A DNA stretch of 64,000 nt from Maribacter sp. 4G9 (GCF_002742265.1 NZ_MDGL01000161.1:1-64000); one strand, 5' to 3'. Counted from the first letter of the stretch, positions 8,425-17,653 are shown. Program-made: numbers and translations. Notes: a model not told the origin generated them from the letters alone.

Positions 8425-10133
8425 TAACCTAAATTAAGCTCGCTTACAATGCTTTTGATTTTTGCATCCAACTGAGCGGAAACAGCTTTAAAGTTTTCTA
8501 CTTTGTCCAACCTTGTATTCGTGCTGATATAAAATTTCACCTTGGGTTCCGTGCCACTGGGTCTTGCAGCGATGCGGGTACCATCTTCCGTTTCATATAT
8601 CAATACGTTGGATTTAGGAATATCTATCGCTTTTTCCTCCCCGGTCAAAACATTTTTAGCAACGGATGTGTTATAGTCCTCTATCCATTTGACCTTGGAT
8701 CCTGCAACGGATTCCACCGGATTTTCCTTAAAGTCTTTCAACATTTGCTTAATTTCCTCCGCGCCACTCATTCCTTTTTTGGTAAGGGATATTAGGTGTT
8801 CCTTGTAAAAACCATAATCTACGTAGCAATCGATCAGGTCCTTAAAAAAAGAACTGCCATTGGCTTTTGCTTGGGTTGCAATTTCACAGGCCAATAGGGT
8901 GGAAGTAACGGCATCCTTATCCCGCACAAAATCGCCCACCATGTAGCCAAAACTTTCTTCCCCACCGCCAAGAAATTCGGATTCTGGAAAATCCTTTATC
9001 ATCTTACCGATCCATTTAAATCCGGTCAAGGAGGTCTTATATTCAACGCCATAGGCATCTGCCATGGCCTTTACCATGGGAGTGGAAACAATGGTTGTGG
9101 CCGTGAACTCATTTCCTTTAAAGCCTTGTTTCTTTCTATTCTCCAAGAGAAACTTGGTCATCATGACCATGGCCTGGTTTCCGTTAACGATTTGCATCTC
9201 ACCGTCCAAATTACGAACCGCTATGCCCAATCTATCACTATCAGGGTCGGTACCTACCACCATGTCCGCACCAATTTCCTCAGCCTTTTTTATGGCCATG
9301 GATAATGCTTCAGGTTCTTCAGGGTTGGGTGATTTTACAGTAGGAAAGGAACCATCCGGTTTCGCTTGTTCCTCAATTATGGTTACGTTTTCATACCCAG
9401 CTCTTTTCAATACTTCCGGAATCGCTGTTATGGAAGTTCCATGAAGTGAGGTGAAGACAATTTTAAAATCATTTTTGCCTTTTGCGTTAACACTTCCATT
9501 TTTGACCGATGCTTCAAAAAAAGCTTCGTCCACTTCCTTGTCAATGACCTTGATAAGACTGTCGTTGGCCTTAAAGTTGATATCCTCAAAACTGAGACTG
9601 TTGATTTCAGCAATGATTTCACCATCCTGAGGGGGGACAATTTGTCCCCCGTCCGTCCAATATACCTTGTACCCATTGTATTCCGGGGGATTATGGGAAG
9701 CGGTGAGTACGATTCCTGCATGGCATTTTAGATGCCTTACTGCAAACGATAGTTCTGGCGTAGTGCGTAGTTCTGAAAATAGATTCACATGGATTCCGTT
9801 CGCGGAAAATACTTCGGCAACCGTTCTGGCCAATGTATCGCTGTTGTGTCGGCAGTCATACGCAATGACCACTTTAATGTCTTCACCGGCATAAACTTTT
9901 TTCAAATAATTACTAAGTCCCTGCGTGCTTTTCCCAAGTGTGTAATTATTGATGCGATTGGTTCCAACGCCCATTACGCCTCGCATACCTCCGGTTCCGA
10001 ATTCCATATTTTTATAAAAACGGTCCTTTAGCTCCTCGGTGTCATTATCGATTAGGTGCTGTATTTCTTCCTTCACTTTGGGGTCAAAAAAGTCGGTCAG
10101 CCAACTTTTGGCGGTATCAAGGATTTTATCCAT
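8424..10133 (-). CDS. Phosphohexose mutase (phosphoglucomutase/phosphomannomutase)
   Basis: A 569-residue alpha-D-phosphohexomutase that interconverts hexose 1- and 6-phosphates through a phosphoserine. It has the catalytic loop TASHNP (144-149, Ser146), the metal loop DPDSDR (296-301), the sugar loop GGGEESFGY and the C-terminal phosphate loop RPSGTEPKVKFY. Its length and motifs fit the larger PgcA-type enzymes. It is followed with a one-base overlap by the ABC exporter, and the upstream neighbour is a glycosyltransferase, so a supply role in cell-envelope sugar metabolism is plausible but not shown. Glucose versus mannose preference cannot be decided. Confidence 0.9.
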   Translation of the reverse strand: MDKILDTAKSWLTDFFDPKVKEEIQHLIDNDTEELKDRFYKNMEFGTGGMRGVMGVGTNRINNYTLGKSTQGLSNYLKKVYAGEDIKVVIAYDCRHNSDTLARTVAEVFSANGIHVNLFSELRTTPELSFAVRHLKCHAGIVLTASHNPPEYNGYKVYWTDGGQIVPPQDGEIIAEINSLSFEDINFKANDSLIKVIDKEVDEAFFEASVKNGSVNAKGKNDFKIVFTSLHGTSITAIPEVLKRAGYENVTIIEEQAKPDGSFPTVKSPNPEEPEALSMAIKKAEEIGADMVVGTDPDSDRLGIAVRNLDGEMQIVNGNQAMVMMTKFLLENRKKQGFKGNEFTATTIVSTPMVKAMADAYGVEYKTSLTGFKWIGKMIKDFPESEFLGGGEESFGYMVGDFVRDKDAVTSTLLACEIATQAKANGSSFFKDLIDCYVDYGFYKEHLISLTKKGMSGAEEIKQMLKDFKENPVESVAGSKVKWIEDYNTSVAKNVLTGEEKAIDIPKSNVLIYETEDGTRIAARPSGTEPKVKFYISTNTRLDKVENFKAVSAQLDAKIKSIVSELNLG

Positions 10134-10163
10134 GTAGAATATTTTTAATTGTGATATCTAAAT

Positions 10164-11138
10164 TTACAAAGAATATTGTGTTTGTTCCGTGTTCAAATTC
10201 AATTCTTCGGAAATATGGTAACGCGGTTCATTTCTTTTGGATCGTGTGATGATTTCCCCTATAAATCCGGCAAGGAACAACTGTGTGCCGATGACCATGG
10301 ATACCAATGAAATATAGAATTCCGGCCTATCCGTAATCAATCGACCAAAGGGATTTAAAAAAAGTTTATCGATTCCTAAATACAGGGCGAAGCCAAAACC
10401 TATAATGAACATTAGAACCCCCAAGGCACCGAAGAGATGCATGGGGCGTTTGCCAAAACGTGAAACGAACCAAATGGTGATCAAATCCAAAAAGCCATTG
10501 ATAAAACGTTCCATGCCAAATTTGGTCTTTCCGTATTTTCTGGCCTGGTGCTTTACTACTTTTTCGCCGATTTTATTGAACCCTGCATTTTTTGCCAAGA
10601 CTGGGATGTATCGGTGCATTTCGCCCGATACTTCAATGTTTTTTATCACCGATTTGTTATAGGCCTTCAATCCGCAATTGAAATCATGTAGTTTTACCCC
10701 TGAAGTTTTTTTTGCGGCCCAGTTAAAAAGTTTCGAAGGCAGGTTTTTAAATATAAGGGAGTCGTATCGTTTCTTTTTCCATCCAGAGATTAAATCGTAT
10801 TCCTTGGATTGAATAAGTTGGTATAATTCTGGAATTTCCTCTGGATTGTCCTGCAAATCTGCGTCCATGGTGATGACGACATCTCCTTTAGCCGCTTTAA
10901 ATCCGGCATGCAAAGCTTGGGATTTTCCGAAATTCTTAAGGAAGCGAATTCCTTTTACATGGGGGTTGAGTTCTGAAAGCTTCGAAATGGTTTTCCAGGA
11001 ATCGTCCGTGCTACCGTCGTCAACAAATAAAATTTCATAAGAAAAATGATTGGATTGCATTACAGATGCAATCCAATCATGAAGTTCTTTGAGGGATTCT
11101 TCCTCGTTCAGTAAGGGAATAACTATGGATAATTGCAT
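10164..11138 (-). CDS. Family 2 glycosyltransferase with two C-terminal membrane helices
   Basis: A 324-residue GT2 enzyme of the DPM1/GtrB/ArnC type. The N-terminal GT-A domain has the nucleotide-sugar motifs VIPLLNEEESL (about 6-16), FVDDGSTDDSW and the metal-binding DADLQD; two hydrophobic segments follow (about 235-258 and 272-296). Such enzymes transfer a sugar from UDP- or GDP-sugar to polyprenyl phosphate on the inner face of the membrane, for glycan or lipid modification. Acceptor and sugar are not determinable. A minus-strand TATTTTTG box (11168-11161) about 25 bases upstream supports the ATG at 11138. Confidence 0.88.
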   Translation of the reverse strand: MQLSIVIPLLNEEESLKELHDWIASVMQSNHFSYEILFVDDGSTDDSWKTISKLSELNPHVKGIRFLKNFGKSQALHAGFKAAKGDVVITMDADLQDNPEEIPELYQLIQSKEYDLISGWKKKRYDSLIFKNLPSKLFNWAAKKTSGVKLHDFNCGLKAYNKSVIKNIEVSGEMHRYIPVLAKNAGFNKIGEKVVKHQARKYGKTKFGMERFINGFLDLITIWFVSRFGKRPMHLFGALGVLMFIIGFGFALYLGIDKLFLNPFGRLITDRPEFYISLVSMVIGTQLFLAGFIGEIITRSKRNEPRYHISEELNLNTEQTQYSL

Positions 11139-11172
11139 TGATTACTTCAGGAATTCCCTTCAAAAATACAAA

Positions 11173-11697
11173 TTAGTTCAGATCTTCCTGTTTTTTTAGA
11201 ATGAGTCCGGAAATAAGGGAGATTATAAAACCAAAAAAGAGACTAAATACGAGTCCAAATACTATTTGCATGGTTGGCGTCGAGAATTTTTTCCCCATTT
11301 CGATTTGAGCGTCTATCTGTTCTGGAGTCATTGCTGTGGTCTCCATTAGTTGATTTTTTTGGAATTCCATGGCCTTGTTCATCATATCGGGATCAATTAC
11401 ATTGGCCATTAATTGATTAAAGATAATACCAATAATTCCGGCTATGAGGCTAACCCCAACACCTACTTTAAGGGCTTGAGCAAAGGACATAAAACCACCG
11501 TTTGCCTTTTTAAATTGAATCATGGCCAAGACTATTCCGGCAATTGAAAGGGCTAAGCTGATTAACATAACCGCGATCCCTCCTTGGTAATGCATATCCG
11601 CAGAATAAAGCATTATAGCAAAAACTATGCTTATTCCTCCGAGTATAGCACCATAAGTTAAAGCAAACTTCCCAGTTTTAGGTTTATTTTCTTCCAT
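11173..11697 (-). CDS. DUF4199 membrane protein
   Basis: A 174-residue protein with four predicted membrane helices (about 11-30, 37-60, 78-98 and 146-168) and a Met/Gln-rich loop (about 100-140) between the last two. The pattern matches DUF4199, a family of unknown function common in Bacteroidota. It lies 34 bases upstream of the glycosyltransferase gene, so the two may be cotranscribed, although a candidate promoter lies between them. No function can be assigned. Confidence 0.7.
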   Translation of the reverse strand: MEENKPKTGKFALTYGAILGGISIVFAIMLYSADMHYQGGIAVMLISLALSIAGIVLAMIQFKKANGGFMSFAQALKVGVGVSLIAGIIGIIFNQLMANVIDPDMMNKAMEFQKNQLMETTAMTPEQIDAQIEMGKKFSTPTMQIVFGLVFSLFFGFIISLISGLILKKQEDLN

Positions 11698-11798
11698 TGT
11701 TTTTAAGTTTTAAAAGTTGATTATTCTATTTGTGTATAGGAACTAGAAAATGTTACATAAAAGCTACAATTTATTTTCTGTTTTTTCTAATTAATAAA

Positions 11799-11828
11799 TT
11801 GGCATTTCTAATAAATTGACTAAATTTG
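11799..11828 (+). promoter_or_regulatory. Bacteroidota-type promoter of rpmE2
   Basis: TTG (11799-11801) and TAAATTTG (11821-11828) are separated by 19 bases, matching the Bacteroidota housekeeping promoter (TTG, N19-20, TAnnTTTG). Transcription would start near 11835, giving a leader of about 45 bases that holds a small hairpin (GTGCCC 11843-11848, GGGTAC 11857-11862) before the rpmE2 start. Confidence 0.8.
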
Positions 11829-11878
11829 CACCCTTAAAATAAGTGCCCGTTGGAATGGGTACGGTAAAGATTTTAAAA

Positions 11879-12151
11879 ATGAGAAAAGGAATACACCCAG
11901 AAAATTATAGATTGGTAGCCTTCAAGGACATGTCCAACGAAGATGTTTTCATTACCAAGTCTACAGCGGATACAAAAGAAACTTTAGAGGTTGATGGAGT
12001 AGAATATCCATTGATAAAATTGGAGATTTCAAGAACGTCGCATCCATTCTATACAGGAAAGGCCAAATTTTTGGATACGGCTGGTAGAATTGATAAGTTC
12101 AAGAACAAATACAAGAAATTCTCTAAATCTGAAACGAAAGAAGAGGAATAG
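11879..12151 (+). CDS. rpmE2: Ribosomal protein bL31, type B (zinc-independent)
   Basis: A 90-residue protein of the 50S subunit, beginning MRKGIHPENYRLVAFKD and containing SRTSHPFYTGKAKFLDTAGR, the bL31 signature. It has no cysteine, so it is the type-B form lacking the Cys zinc site of RpmE. In many bacteria type B replaces the zinc form under zinc shortage; in Bacteroidota it is often the main or only copy. The ATG at 11879 is the family start; an earlier in-frame GTG (11843) falls in the leader hairpin. A strong promoter lies upstream and a clean terminator follows. Confidence 0.97.
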   Translation: MRKGIHPENYRLVAFKDMSNEDVFITKSTADTKETLEVDGVEYPLIKLEISRTSHPFYTGKAKFLDTAGRIDKFKNKYKKFSKSETKEEE

Positions 12152-12177
12152 GATTGCTGTTATTCTCAAGATAATCG

Positions 12178-12206
12178 ACGCCTCCCAATTTTGGAGGCGT
12201 TTTTCG
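12178..12206 (+). terminator. Intrinsic terminator of rpmE2
   Basis: ACGCCTCC (12178-12185) pairs with GGAGGCGT (12193-12200) around a 7-base loop and is followed by a T-rich tail, 26 bases after the stop codon. Confidence 0.9.
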
Positions 12207-12291
12207 TTGGATACTATCTATTTTTTTGGCGTTTAGACCGGAATGGGATAGCTTGTCCTGGTCTATTGATTAATTTTGAAAAAAAATATCC

Positions 12292-13467
12292 ATGAACTAT
12301 ATTCTTTTTGATGGTCCGGTCAGGGAACATCTTCTTCCTTTCACATTTACAAGACCTGTGGCCGAGGTGCGTTTGGGAATCATGACCATAAAGGAAAAAT
12401 GGGAAGCGTATTTAAAAACCTCCGTTAGTTATAAAACAGAAGATTATCTAAGCGTGAAGTTTCCGATGGTCTTGAAGTCTGATAACGTGTTCCTCAATGG
12501 AAGTGTACTGCCAGATGCTTTTCTCCTTGATCAAGTTAAAGCACTTAAGGAGTCGGAAGTATTGCAAAAGGAAGACCTCATAATTGCGTACAGGTCCAAT
12601 AAAGTGAATGAAAATAAAGACTGGGGTCAGTTCAATGTGGTGGAATATGAAAAGAACCTCTTTCAGATTAAGAACACCTGGGATATTTTTTCCCAAAATG
12701 AAAGGGCACTTCAAGAGGATTTTGACTTTTTGACCAAGGGAAGGGAAAGTCAGCCCATTTCAAAAACCAATAGTTTAATCTGTCCGGAACGGATATTTTT
12801 GGAAGAAGGGGCCAAGGTGGAGTATAGCATTTTAAACGCCACGGATGGACCCATTTATATTGGTAGGCATGCGGAAATCTGGGAAGGTAGCCTTATCCGT
12901 GGAGGATTAGCCCTCTGCGATCATGCTATTGTAAAGATGGGCGGCAAAATGTACGGGGCAACTACCATAGGACCTTATTCCAAGGTTTGTGGCGAGGTAA
13001 GCAATTCGGTTATTTTTGGATACTCGAGCAAAGGCCACGAAGGATATCTAGGAAATGCGGTACTTGGGGAATGGTGTAATATTGGGGCAGATTCCAATAA
13101 CTCCAACCTTAAAAATAATTATGCCAAGGTTCGCTTATGGAACTATGCCACTGAAAAGTTTGAGCAGACCGGATTGCAGTTTTGCGGATTGATGATGGGG
13201 GACCACAGTAAAACGGCGATAAACACTATGTTTAATACGGGTACGGTCATCGGTGTGAATTCCAATATTTATGTTCCTGGTTTTCCAAGAAATTTTGTAC
13301 CTAGTTTTAGTTGGGGAGGTGCATCGGGGTTTTCCTCCTATTTGCCCGCAAAGGCGTTTGAAGCTGCCAAGGTTATGATGGCCAGAAGAGGGGTGGCGTT
13401 TACCGATGCGGATGCCGATATTTTGAACCATGTCTTTGAAATCACCAAAAAGTGGCGCAATTATTAA
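12292..13467 (+). CDS. GlmU-like putative sugar nucleotidyltransferase with left-handed beta-helix
   Basis: A 391-residue protein of the GlmU-like family common in Bacteroidota. The N-terminus (MNYILFDGPVREHLLPFTFTRP) corresponds to the NTP_transf_4-type domain and lacks the canonical GxGxRM nucleotide loop of GlmU. From about residue 175 hexapeptide-like repeats (IYIGRHAEIWEGSLI, AIVKMGGKMYGATTIGPYSKV) suggest a left-handed beta-helix acyl/nucleotidyl domain with a trailing GVNSNIYVPGFPRNFVPSF segment. A role in making an activated amino sugar is a family guess; nothing here proves which reaction. It is 33 bases upstream of mtaB and may be cotranscribed with it. Confidence 0.75.
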   Translation: MNYILFDGPVREHLLPFTFTRPVAEVRLGIMTIKEKWEAYLKTSVSYKTEDYLSVKFPMVLKSDNVFLNGSVLPDAFLLDQVKALKESEVLQKEDLIIAYRSNKVNENKDWGQFNVVEYEKNLFQIKNTWDIFSQNERALQEDFDFLTKGRESQPISKTNSLICPERIFLEEGAKVEYSILNATDGPIYIGRHAEIWEGSLIRGGLALCDHAIVKMGGKMYGATTIGPYSKVCGEVSNSVIFGYSSKGHEGYLGNAVLGEWCNIGADSNNSNLKNNYAKVRLWNYATEKFEQTGLQFCGLMMGDHSKTAINTMFNTGTVIGVNSNIYVPGFPRNFVPSFSWGGASGFSSYLPAKAFEAAKVMMARRGVAFTDADADILNHVFEITKKWRNY

Positions 13468-13500
13468 TTTTGAACTCGCAGGGATTGGAATTCTGATGTT

Positions 13501-14829
13501 ATGAACAAAAAAGTCGCATTTTATACGTTGGGCTGTAAGCTTAATTTTTCCGAAACTTCTACTATTGCCAGAAGCTTGGTGAAAGAGGGTTTTGACAGGG
13601 TCGGTTTTGATGAAATGGCCGATATGTATGTTATCAACACCTGTTCCGTGACTGAAAATGCCGATAAAAAATTTAAAACCATCGTAAAGCAGGCGCAAAA
13701 ATCCAACCCGCAGGCCTTCATTGCGGCCATTGGCTGTTATGCCCAATTAAAACCTGAAGAACTTATCGCCGTTGATGGTGTGGACCTGGTTCTAGGTGCC
13801 ACTGAAAAATTCAATATAGCCGATTATGTAAATGACCTGACCAAGAACGACATGGGAGAAGTACATTCCTGTGAAATTCAAGAAGCCGACTTTTATGTGG
13901 GAAGTTATGCGATAGGGGACAGGACTAGGGCATTTTTAAAGGTACAGGATGGATGTGATTATAAATGTACCTATTGTACCATTCCCTTGGCCAGGGGAAT
14001 TTCCAGAAGCGATTCGCTGGAAAATGTTTTGAAGAATGCCGAGGAAATTGCAGCACAGGATATTAAGGAAATCGTTTTGACGGGAGTTAATATTGGCGAC
14101 TACGGTAAAGGGGAGTTCGGTAATAAAAGGCACGAACATACTTTCTTGGATCTGGTAAAGGCCTTGGATGCCGTAGACGGTATTCACAGGTTACGGATTT
14201 CTTCCATCGAACCGAATCTCTTGAAAAACGAAACGATTGATTTTGTAGCCCAAAGTGAGTGTTTCGTACCCCATTTTCATATTCCATTACAAAGTGGTAG
14301 CGATGCTTTGTTGAAGTTGATGAAGCGAAGGTATCTTACTGATTTGTACCTGGACCGCGTTCGGAAAATCAGGGAGGTGATTCCAAATTGTTGTATCGGT
14401 GTGGATGTGATTGTAGGTTTTCCTGGTGAAACCGACGAGCATTTTCTAGAAACCTATCATTTTTTGAATGAATTGGATATTTCCTATTTACATGTCTTCA
14501 CCTATTCGGAGAGGGATAATACGGAGGCAGCAAATATGGATGGGGTTGTACCCAAAAAGGTCAGGAACAAACGCAGCAAAATGCTCAGGGCCTTATCGGT
14601 TAAAAAAAGAAGGGCCTTTTATGAAAGTCAATTGGGGTCAGAATTGGAGGTATTGTTCGAAGGGGAGAACAAGGAGGGCTATATCCATGGATTTACAGAA
14701 AACTATGTAAAAGTAAAAACCCCCTGGAATCCAACCTTGGTAAATACGTTACATAAAATAAAACTTAAGGAAATAGCAGAGGACGGAATTGTAACCATGG
14801 AATTTGTAAATACGCCCGTAATAGTATAA
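13501..14829 (+). CDS. mtaB: tRNA t6A37 methylthiotransferase
   Basis: A 442-residue radical-SAM methylthiotransferase. The N-terminal domain carries the three auxiliary-cluster cysteines (Cys12 in TLGCKLN, Cys48 in NTCSVT, Cys79 in IGCYAQ), the radical-SAM domain has CDYKCTYC (Cys152, 156, 159), and a TRAM-like RNA-binding domain ends the protein. The TLGCKxNxxE start and overall order match MtaB, which converts t6A37 to ms2t6A in ANN-decoding tRNAs, rather than MiaB or RimO. The start lies 33 bases after the GlmU-like gene and a terminator follows at once. Confidence 0.93.
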   Translation: MNKKVAFYTLGCKLNFSETSTIARSLVKEGFDRVGFDEMADMYVINTCSVTENADKKFKTIVKQAQKSNPQAFIAAIGCYAQLKPEELIAVDGVDLVLGATEKFNIADYVNDLTKNDMGEVHSCEIQEADFYVGSYAIGDRTRAFLKVQDGCDYKCTYCTIPLARGISRSDSLENVLKNAEEIAAQDIKEIVLTGVNIGDYGKGEFGNKRHEHTFLDLVKALDAVDGIHRLRISSIEPNLLKNETIDFVAQSECFVPHFHIPLQSGSDALLKLMKRRYLTDLYLDRVRKIREVIPNCCIGVDVIVGFPGETDEHFLETYHFLNELDISYLHVFTYSERDNTEAANMDGVVPKKVRNKRSKMLRALSVKKRRAFYESQLGSELEVLFEGENKEGYIHGFTENYVKVKTPWNPTLVNTLHKIKLKEIAEDGIVTMEFVNTPVIV

Positions 14830-14830
14830 A

Positions 14831-14855
14831 AAAAGCTCCCGAAAGGAGCTTTTTA
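14831..14855. terminator. Bidirectional terminator after mtaB
   Basis: AAAAGCTCC (14831-14839) pairs with GGAGCTTTT (14845-14853) around a 5-base loop, directly after the mtaB stop and two bases before the convergent acetyltransferase stop. Confidence 0.9.
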
Positions 14856-14856
14856 A

Positions 14857-15150
14857 TTAGATTCTGATGCCAACCGGCAACATTTCCTTGTACTGTCTGT
14901 TCTTTCGTAAGAATCCCGCTATTTGGGGACTTGTAGGAACCACCCTTAAGTTTTGTTCTTGAATGTGGTGGAGAACGGATTTAATAAAGTCTTCCTTGAA
15001 ACCTTCTAGGTCTATCTCTTCAGGAACTACTAGCTTTGTTAAAAAAACTTTTCTTTCTTGGGATGAGTACTCAATTTTAGCAAGTTGGCCGTTTACTGTT
15101 GCTTCAAATTGGCGCAAGAAAGCATTGTCCTTAATGATAACATTGTTCAT
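14857..15150 (-). CDS. Small GNAT-like N-acetyltransferase (YjdJ/COG2388 type)
   Basis: A 97-residue protein resembling the short GNAT family (COG2388): an N-terminal sheet (FEATVNGQLAKIEY), a central V-P-E-x-(I/L)-x-G-like acetyl-CoA region (LTKLVVPEEIDLEGF) and the C-terminal VVPTSPQIAGFLRKN-QYKEMLP segment. Substrate unknown. The frame is open further upstream, but the ATG at 15150 gives the family-sized protein. It is convergent with mtaB and shares its terminator. Confidence 0.75.
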   Translation of the reverse strand: MNNVIIKDNAFLRQFEATVNGQLAKIEYSSQERKVFLTKLVVPEEIDLEGFKEDFIKSVLHHIQEQNLRVVPTSPQIAGFLRKNRQYKEMLPVGIRI

Positions 15151-15296
15151 ATAGTTGAATTTAGTGTTTGGTTTGGGCAAAAAAATTACGACGTTCCCCA
15201 ATCGTAATTCTATCATACTTGTTTATCTGTTGATGTCTTAAGTTATCAACAACAATTGTTCAAAACTAGCTAAAAATTCCCTAAATTCCTATTTTT

Positions 15297-15974
15297 ATGC
15301 CATTTGCTTTTATGCAGGATACAAAGACCCATGTCTATTTTATGCCAGGAATGGCCGCAAGCCATTCCATTTTTGAATATATCAAACTACCGGAAGAAAA
15401 ATTCCAAATGCATTTTCTGGATTGGTTTGTTCCTGAAAAAGGGCAGTCGCTGGAATCATATGCTAAGGAGGTGCTGCAGCGAATTGAGCATGTAAATCCC
15501 ATCCTTTTAGGGGTTTCATTGGGCGGTATTCTAGTACAGGAGATGGCCAAGCACCTATCCGTAAAAAAAATAATCATCATTTCCAGTGTAAAATTGAAAA
15601 GTGAATTGCCCAAACGGATGCTATTTGCGAGATATACCCAGATACATAAACTACTGCCCACTGGTTTGGTGAACAATGTGGAACTTTTGGCAAAATATGC
15701 CTTTGGTGAAACCGTAGTGAAAAGATTGGAGCTTTATGAAAAATATCTCTCGATAAGGGACAAACAGTATATCGATTGGTGTATTCATCAAATGGTACAT
15801 TGGAATCAAACGGAATACCCGGCTAATCTGGTGCATATCCATGGGGACAAAGATGCTGTTTTTCCAATAGCCAATATTAGTGATTGTAAAATAGTAAAAA
15901 ACGGTACACATACTATAATTATCCATAGGGCAAAATGGTTTAATGAGCACCTGCCCACAATTATTTTGGATTAA
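15297..15974 (+). CDS. Alpha/beta-fold hydrolase
   Basis: A 225-residue protein with an alpha/beta hydrolase core: nucleophile elbow GVSLGG with Ser74, likely acid Asp in HIHGDKDAVFP and likely His in KNGTHTII. There is no signal peptide, so it should be cytoplasmic. Substrate is unknown. The first Met (15297) is used; Met6 is an alternative. Its end lies 47 bases before the lytic transglycosylase start, so the two may share a transcript. Confidence 0.78.
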   Translation: MPFAFMQDTKTHVYFMPGMAASHSIFEYIKLPEEKFQMHFLDWFVPEKGQSLESYAKEVLQRIEHVNPILLGVSLGGILVQEMAKHLSVKKIIIISSVKLKSELPKRMLFARYTQIHKLLPTGLVNNVELLAKYAFGETVVKRLELYEKYLSIRDKQYIDWCIHQMVHWNQTEYPANLVHIHGDKDAVFPIANISDCKIVKNGTHTIIIHRAKWFNEHLPTIILD

Positions 15975-16020
15975 CCTAGTTGTATTAATACCTTTGATTA
16001 CACATAAACGTTTTTTACAT

Positions 16021-16980
16021 ATGAAACTCTTAAAGAATATTTTGATGTTTTGCGGTGTCCTTTTTATTGTTGGCACCTTGATTTTTGCAACTACATCCAC
16101 GGAACTGGTCAGCACGGATAATAAAACCACCATTGCCAACGATACCATTGAAAAAAATGTGGCTGCCGAGTATCGTATCTCATCCATTGATATTCCTTCT
16201 GATTTAAATTTTGCCGGAGAAGTGGTCCCACAAGAGGACCCAGAAATTATGGAGCGTGTAGACCGTGAATTTTTGGTAAATACATACTGGCAGTCCAATG
16301 CATTGCTTTTAATGAAAAGGGCCCATAAATATTTCCCGGTTATCGAGCCTATTTTGGCTAAAAATGGTATTCCCGATGATTTTAAATATTTGGCGGTTGC
16401 AGAAAGCGGACTTACCAACGTCGTTTCCCCTGCAGGTGCTACAGGATTCTGGCAGATTATGAGGGAAACCGGGCGGGAATATGGTCTTGAAGTCAACTCC
16501 AATGTAGATGAAAGATATCATTTGGAAAAGTCGACGGAAGTTGCCTGTAGATATCTTAACAAGTGGAAGGAAAAATATGGGAGTTGGTCTTTGACAGCTG
16601 CCGCTTACAACGCAGGACCTGGTTCCATTAATAAATTTATGGGGATTCAGCAAGTAGACAATTATTGGGACTTATTATTAGGGGATGAAACTGGGAGATA
16701 TGTCTTCAGGATTTTAGCCATTAAAGAAATCCTGTCAAACCCTGAAAAATATGGATTCCACTTAGACGAGGAGGATTACTATACCGCTGTACCGACCTTT
16801 ACCGTTGAAATTGATGAACCCGTTACAAGTTTTGCAGATTTTGCGCAGCAATACGAAATCAATTACAAAATCTTGAAACGCCACAATCCATGGCTTCGTG
16901 AACCGCACTTGAACAATAGCTCGGGTAAAAAGTATGCCATTGAAATTCCAAACAAAGGATATTATAGGGAAACCAAGTAA
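16021..16980 (+). CDS. Membrane-anchored lytic transglycosylase (MltD-like)
   Basis: A 319-residue protein with an N-terminal hydrophobic signal/anchor (about 7-25) and a goose-lysozyme-like SLT domain: catalytic Glu128 in AVAESGL, then SPAGATGFWQIM and LTAAAYNAGPG. It would cleave the MurNAc-GlcNAc bond of peptidoglycan to a 1,6-anhydro product. The C-terminal FADFAQQYEINYKILKRHNPWL segment resembles a degenerate LysM peptidoglycan-binding repeat. The frame is open from 15943 but the ATG at 16021 gives the signal and avoids overlapping the upstream hydrolase. Confidence 0.88.
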   Translation: MKLLKNILMFCGVLFIVGTLIFATTSTELVSTDNKTTIANDTIEKNVAAEYRISSIDIPSDLNFAGEVVPQEDPEIMERVDREFLVNTYWQSNALLLMKRAHKYFPVIEPILAKNGIPDDFKYLAVAESGLTNVVSPAGATGFWQIMRETGREYGLEVNSNVDERYHLEKSTEVACRYLNKWKEKYGSWSLTAAAYNAGPGSINKFMGIQQVDNYWDLLLGDETGRYVFRILAIKEILSNPEKYGFHLDEEDYYTAVPTFTVEIDEPVTSFADFAQQYEINYKILKRHNPWLREPHLNNSSGKKYAIEIPNKGYYRETK

Positions 16981-16992
16981 CGAAGAAACTTT

Positions 16993-17508
16993 TTAGATTT
17001 TCTTCATTTGCTGCTGCATCATTTTTATCTGCTCCGTCAGCATATTGTTCTTATCTAGTTTTTTGGCTTCATTCAATAAGGTGGTGGCCTCCCTTTTTCT
17101 TCGCTTCTGCATGGATATTCCGGCCAAACTCAATTTGGCCATGGCCACATCGTAATCCATCGTCAATCCCAACTTAAGAGCTTTTCGAAAGTACTTTTCG
17201 GCCTGTGTAAGGTTGGTCTGCGAATATATGATACCGTGAAGATAATTATAGTAGCCCTGCTGTTTGGTTGTCAAGGCACTTTTTGGATTTTTGATTTTGG
17301 AGAGCCATTTTTCGGTTCCTGCCAAATCCTGTTTTCTCATTCTAAGAAAGGCCAGTAGGATAATTTCATTTCTAAAATATAGAAAGACGAAGATGAGGGA
17401 CAAAAGGATTAGAAATATACCATTGCCTATATTTCCCTCTATGAACTGGTATATGGCATACGCTATGATAAGACCTGCAATGACGAGTTTTATGTTTTTG
17501 TTGAACAT
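16993..17508 (-). CDS. Membrane protein with TPR-like C-terminal half, unknown function
   Basis: A 171-residue protein with two predicted membrane helices (about 5-23 and 28-47) followed by a helical region. Segments such as AEKYFRKALKLGLTMDYDVAMAKLSLAGI and EATTLLNEAKKLDKNN resemble tetratricopeptide repeats, which bind other proteins. The family is not recognised. It is convergent with the transglycosylase gene, 12 bases apart. Confidence 0.6.
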   Translation of the reverse strand: MFNKNIKLVIAGLIIAYAIYQFIEGNIGNGIFLILLSLIFVFLYFRNEIILLAFLRMRKQDLAGTEKWLSKIKNPKSALTTKQQGYYNYLHGIIYSQTNLTQAEKYFRKALKLGLTMDYDVAMAKLSLAGISMQKRRKREATTLLNEAKKLDKNNMLTEQIKMMQQQMKKI

Positions 17509-17653
17509 TGTTATTTTGATTAAAGTACGTTTAGGTTGCCTGTAAAATAAAATTTTTAAAGGCGGTTAACCCTTGGAATTTGGTTCGGGCAAAATTAGGG
17601 AAAACCTAGCTTTCGGAAAGAATGGATTTATTAAAATATTTTTTTGTTACTAC

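Noticed and set aside
15943-16020. N-terminal extension of the lytic transglycosylase
   Set aside because: It would overlap the preceding hydrolase gene and push the signal sequence inward. The ATG at 16021 gives a standard signal/anchor.
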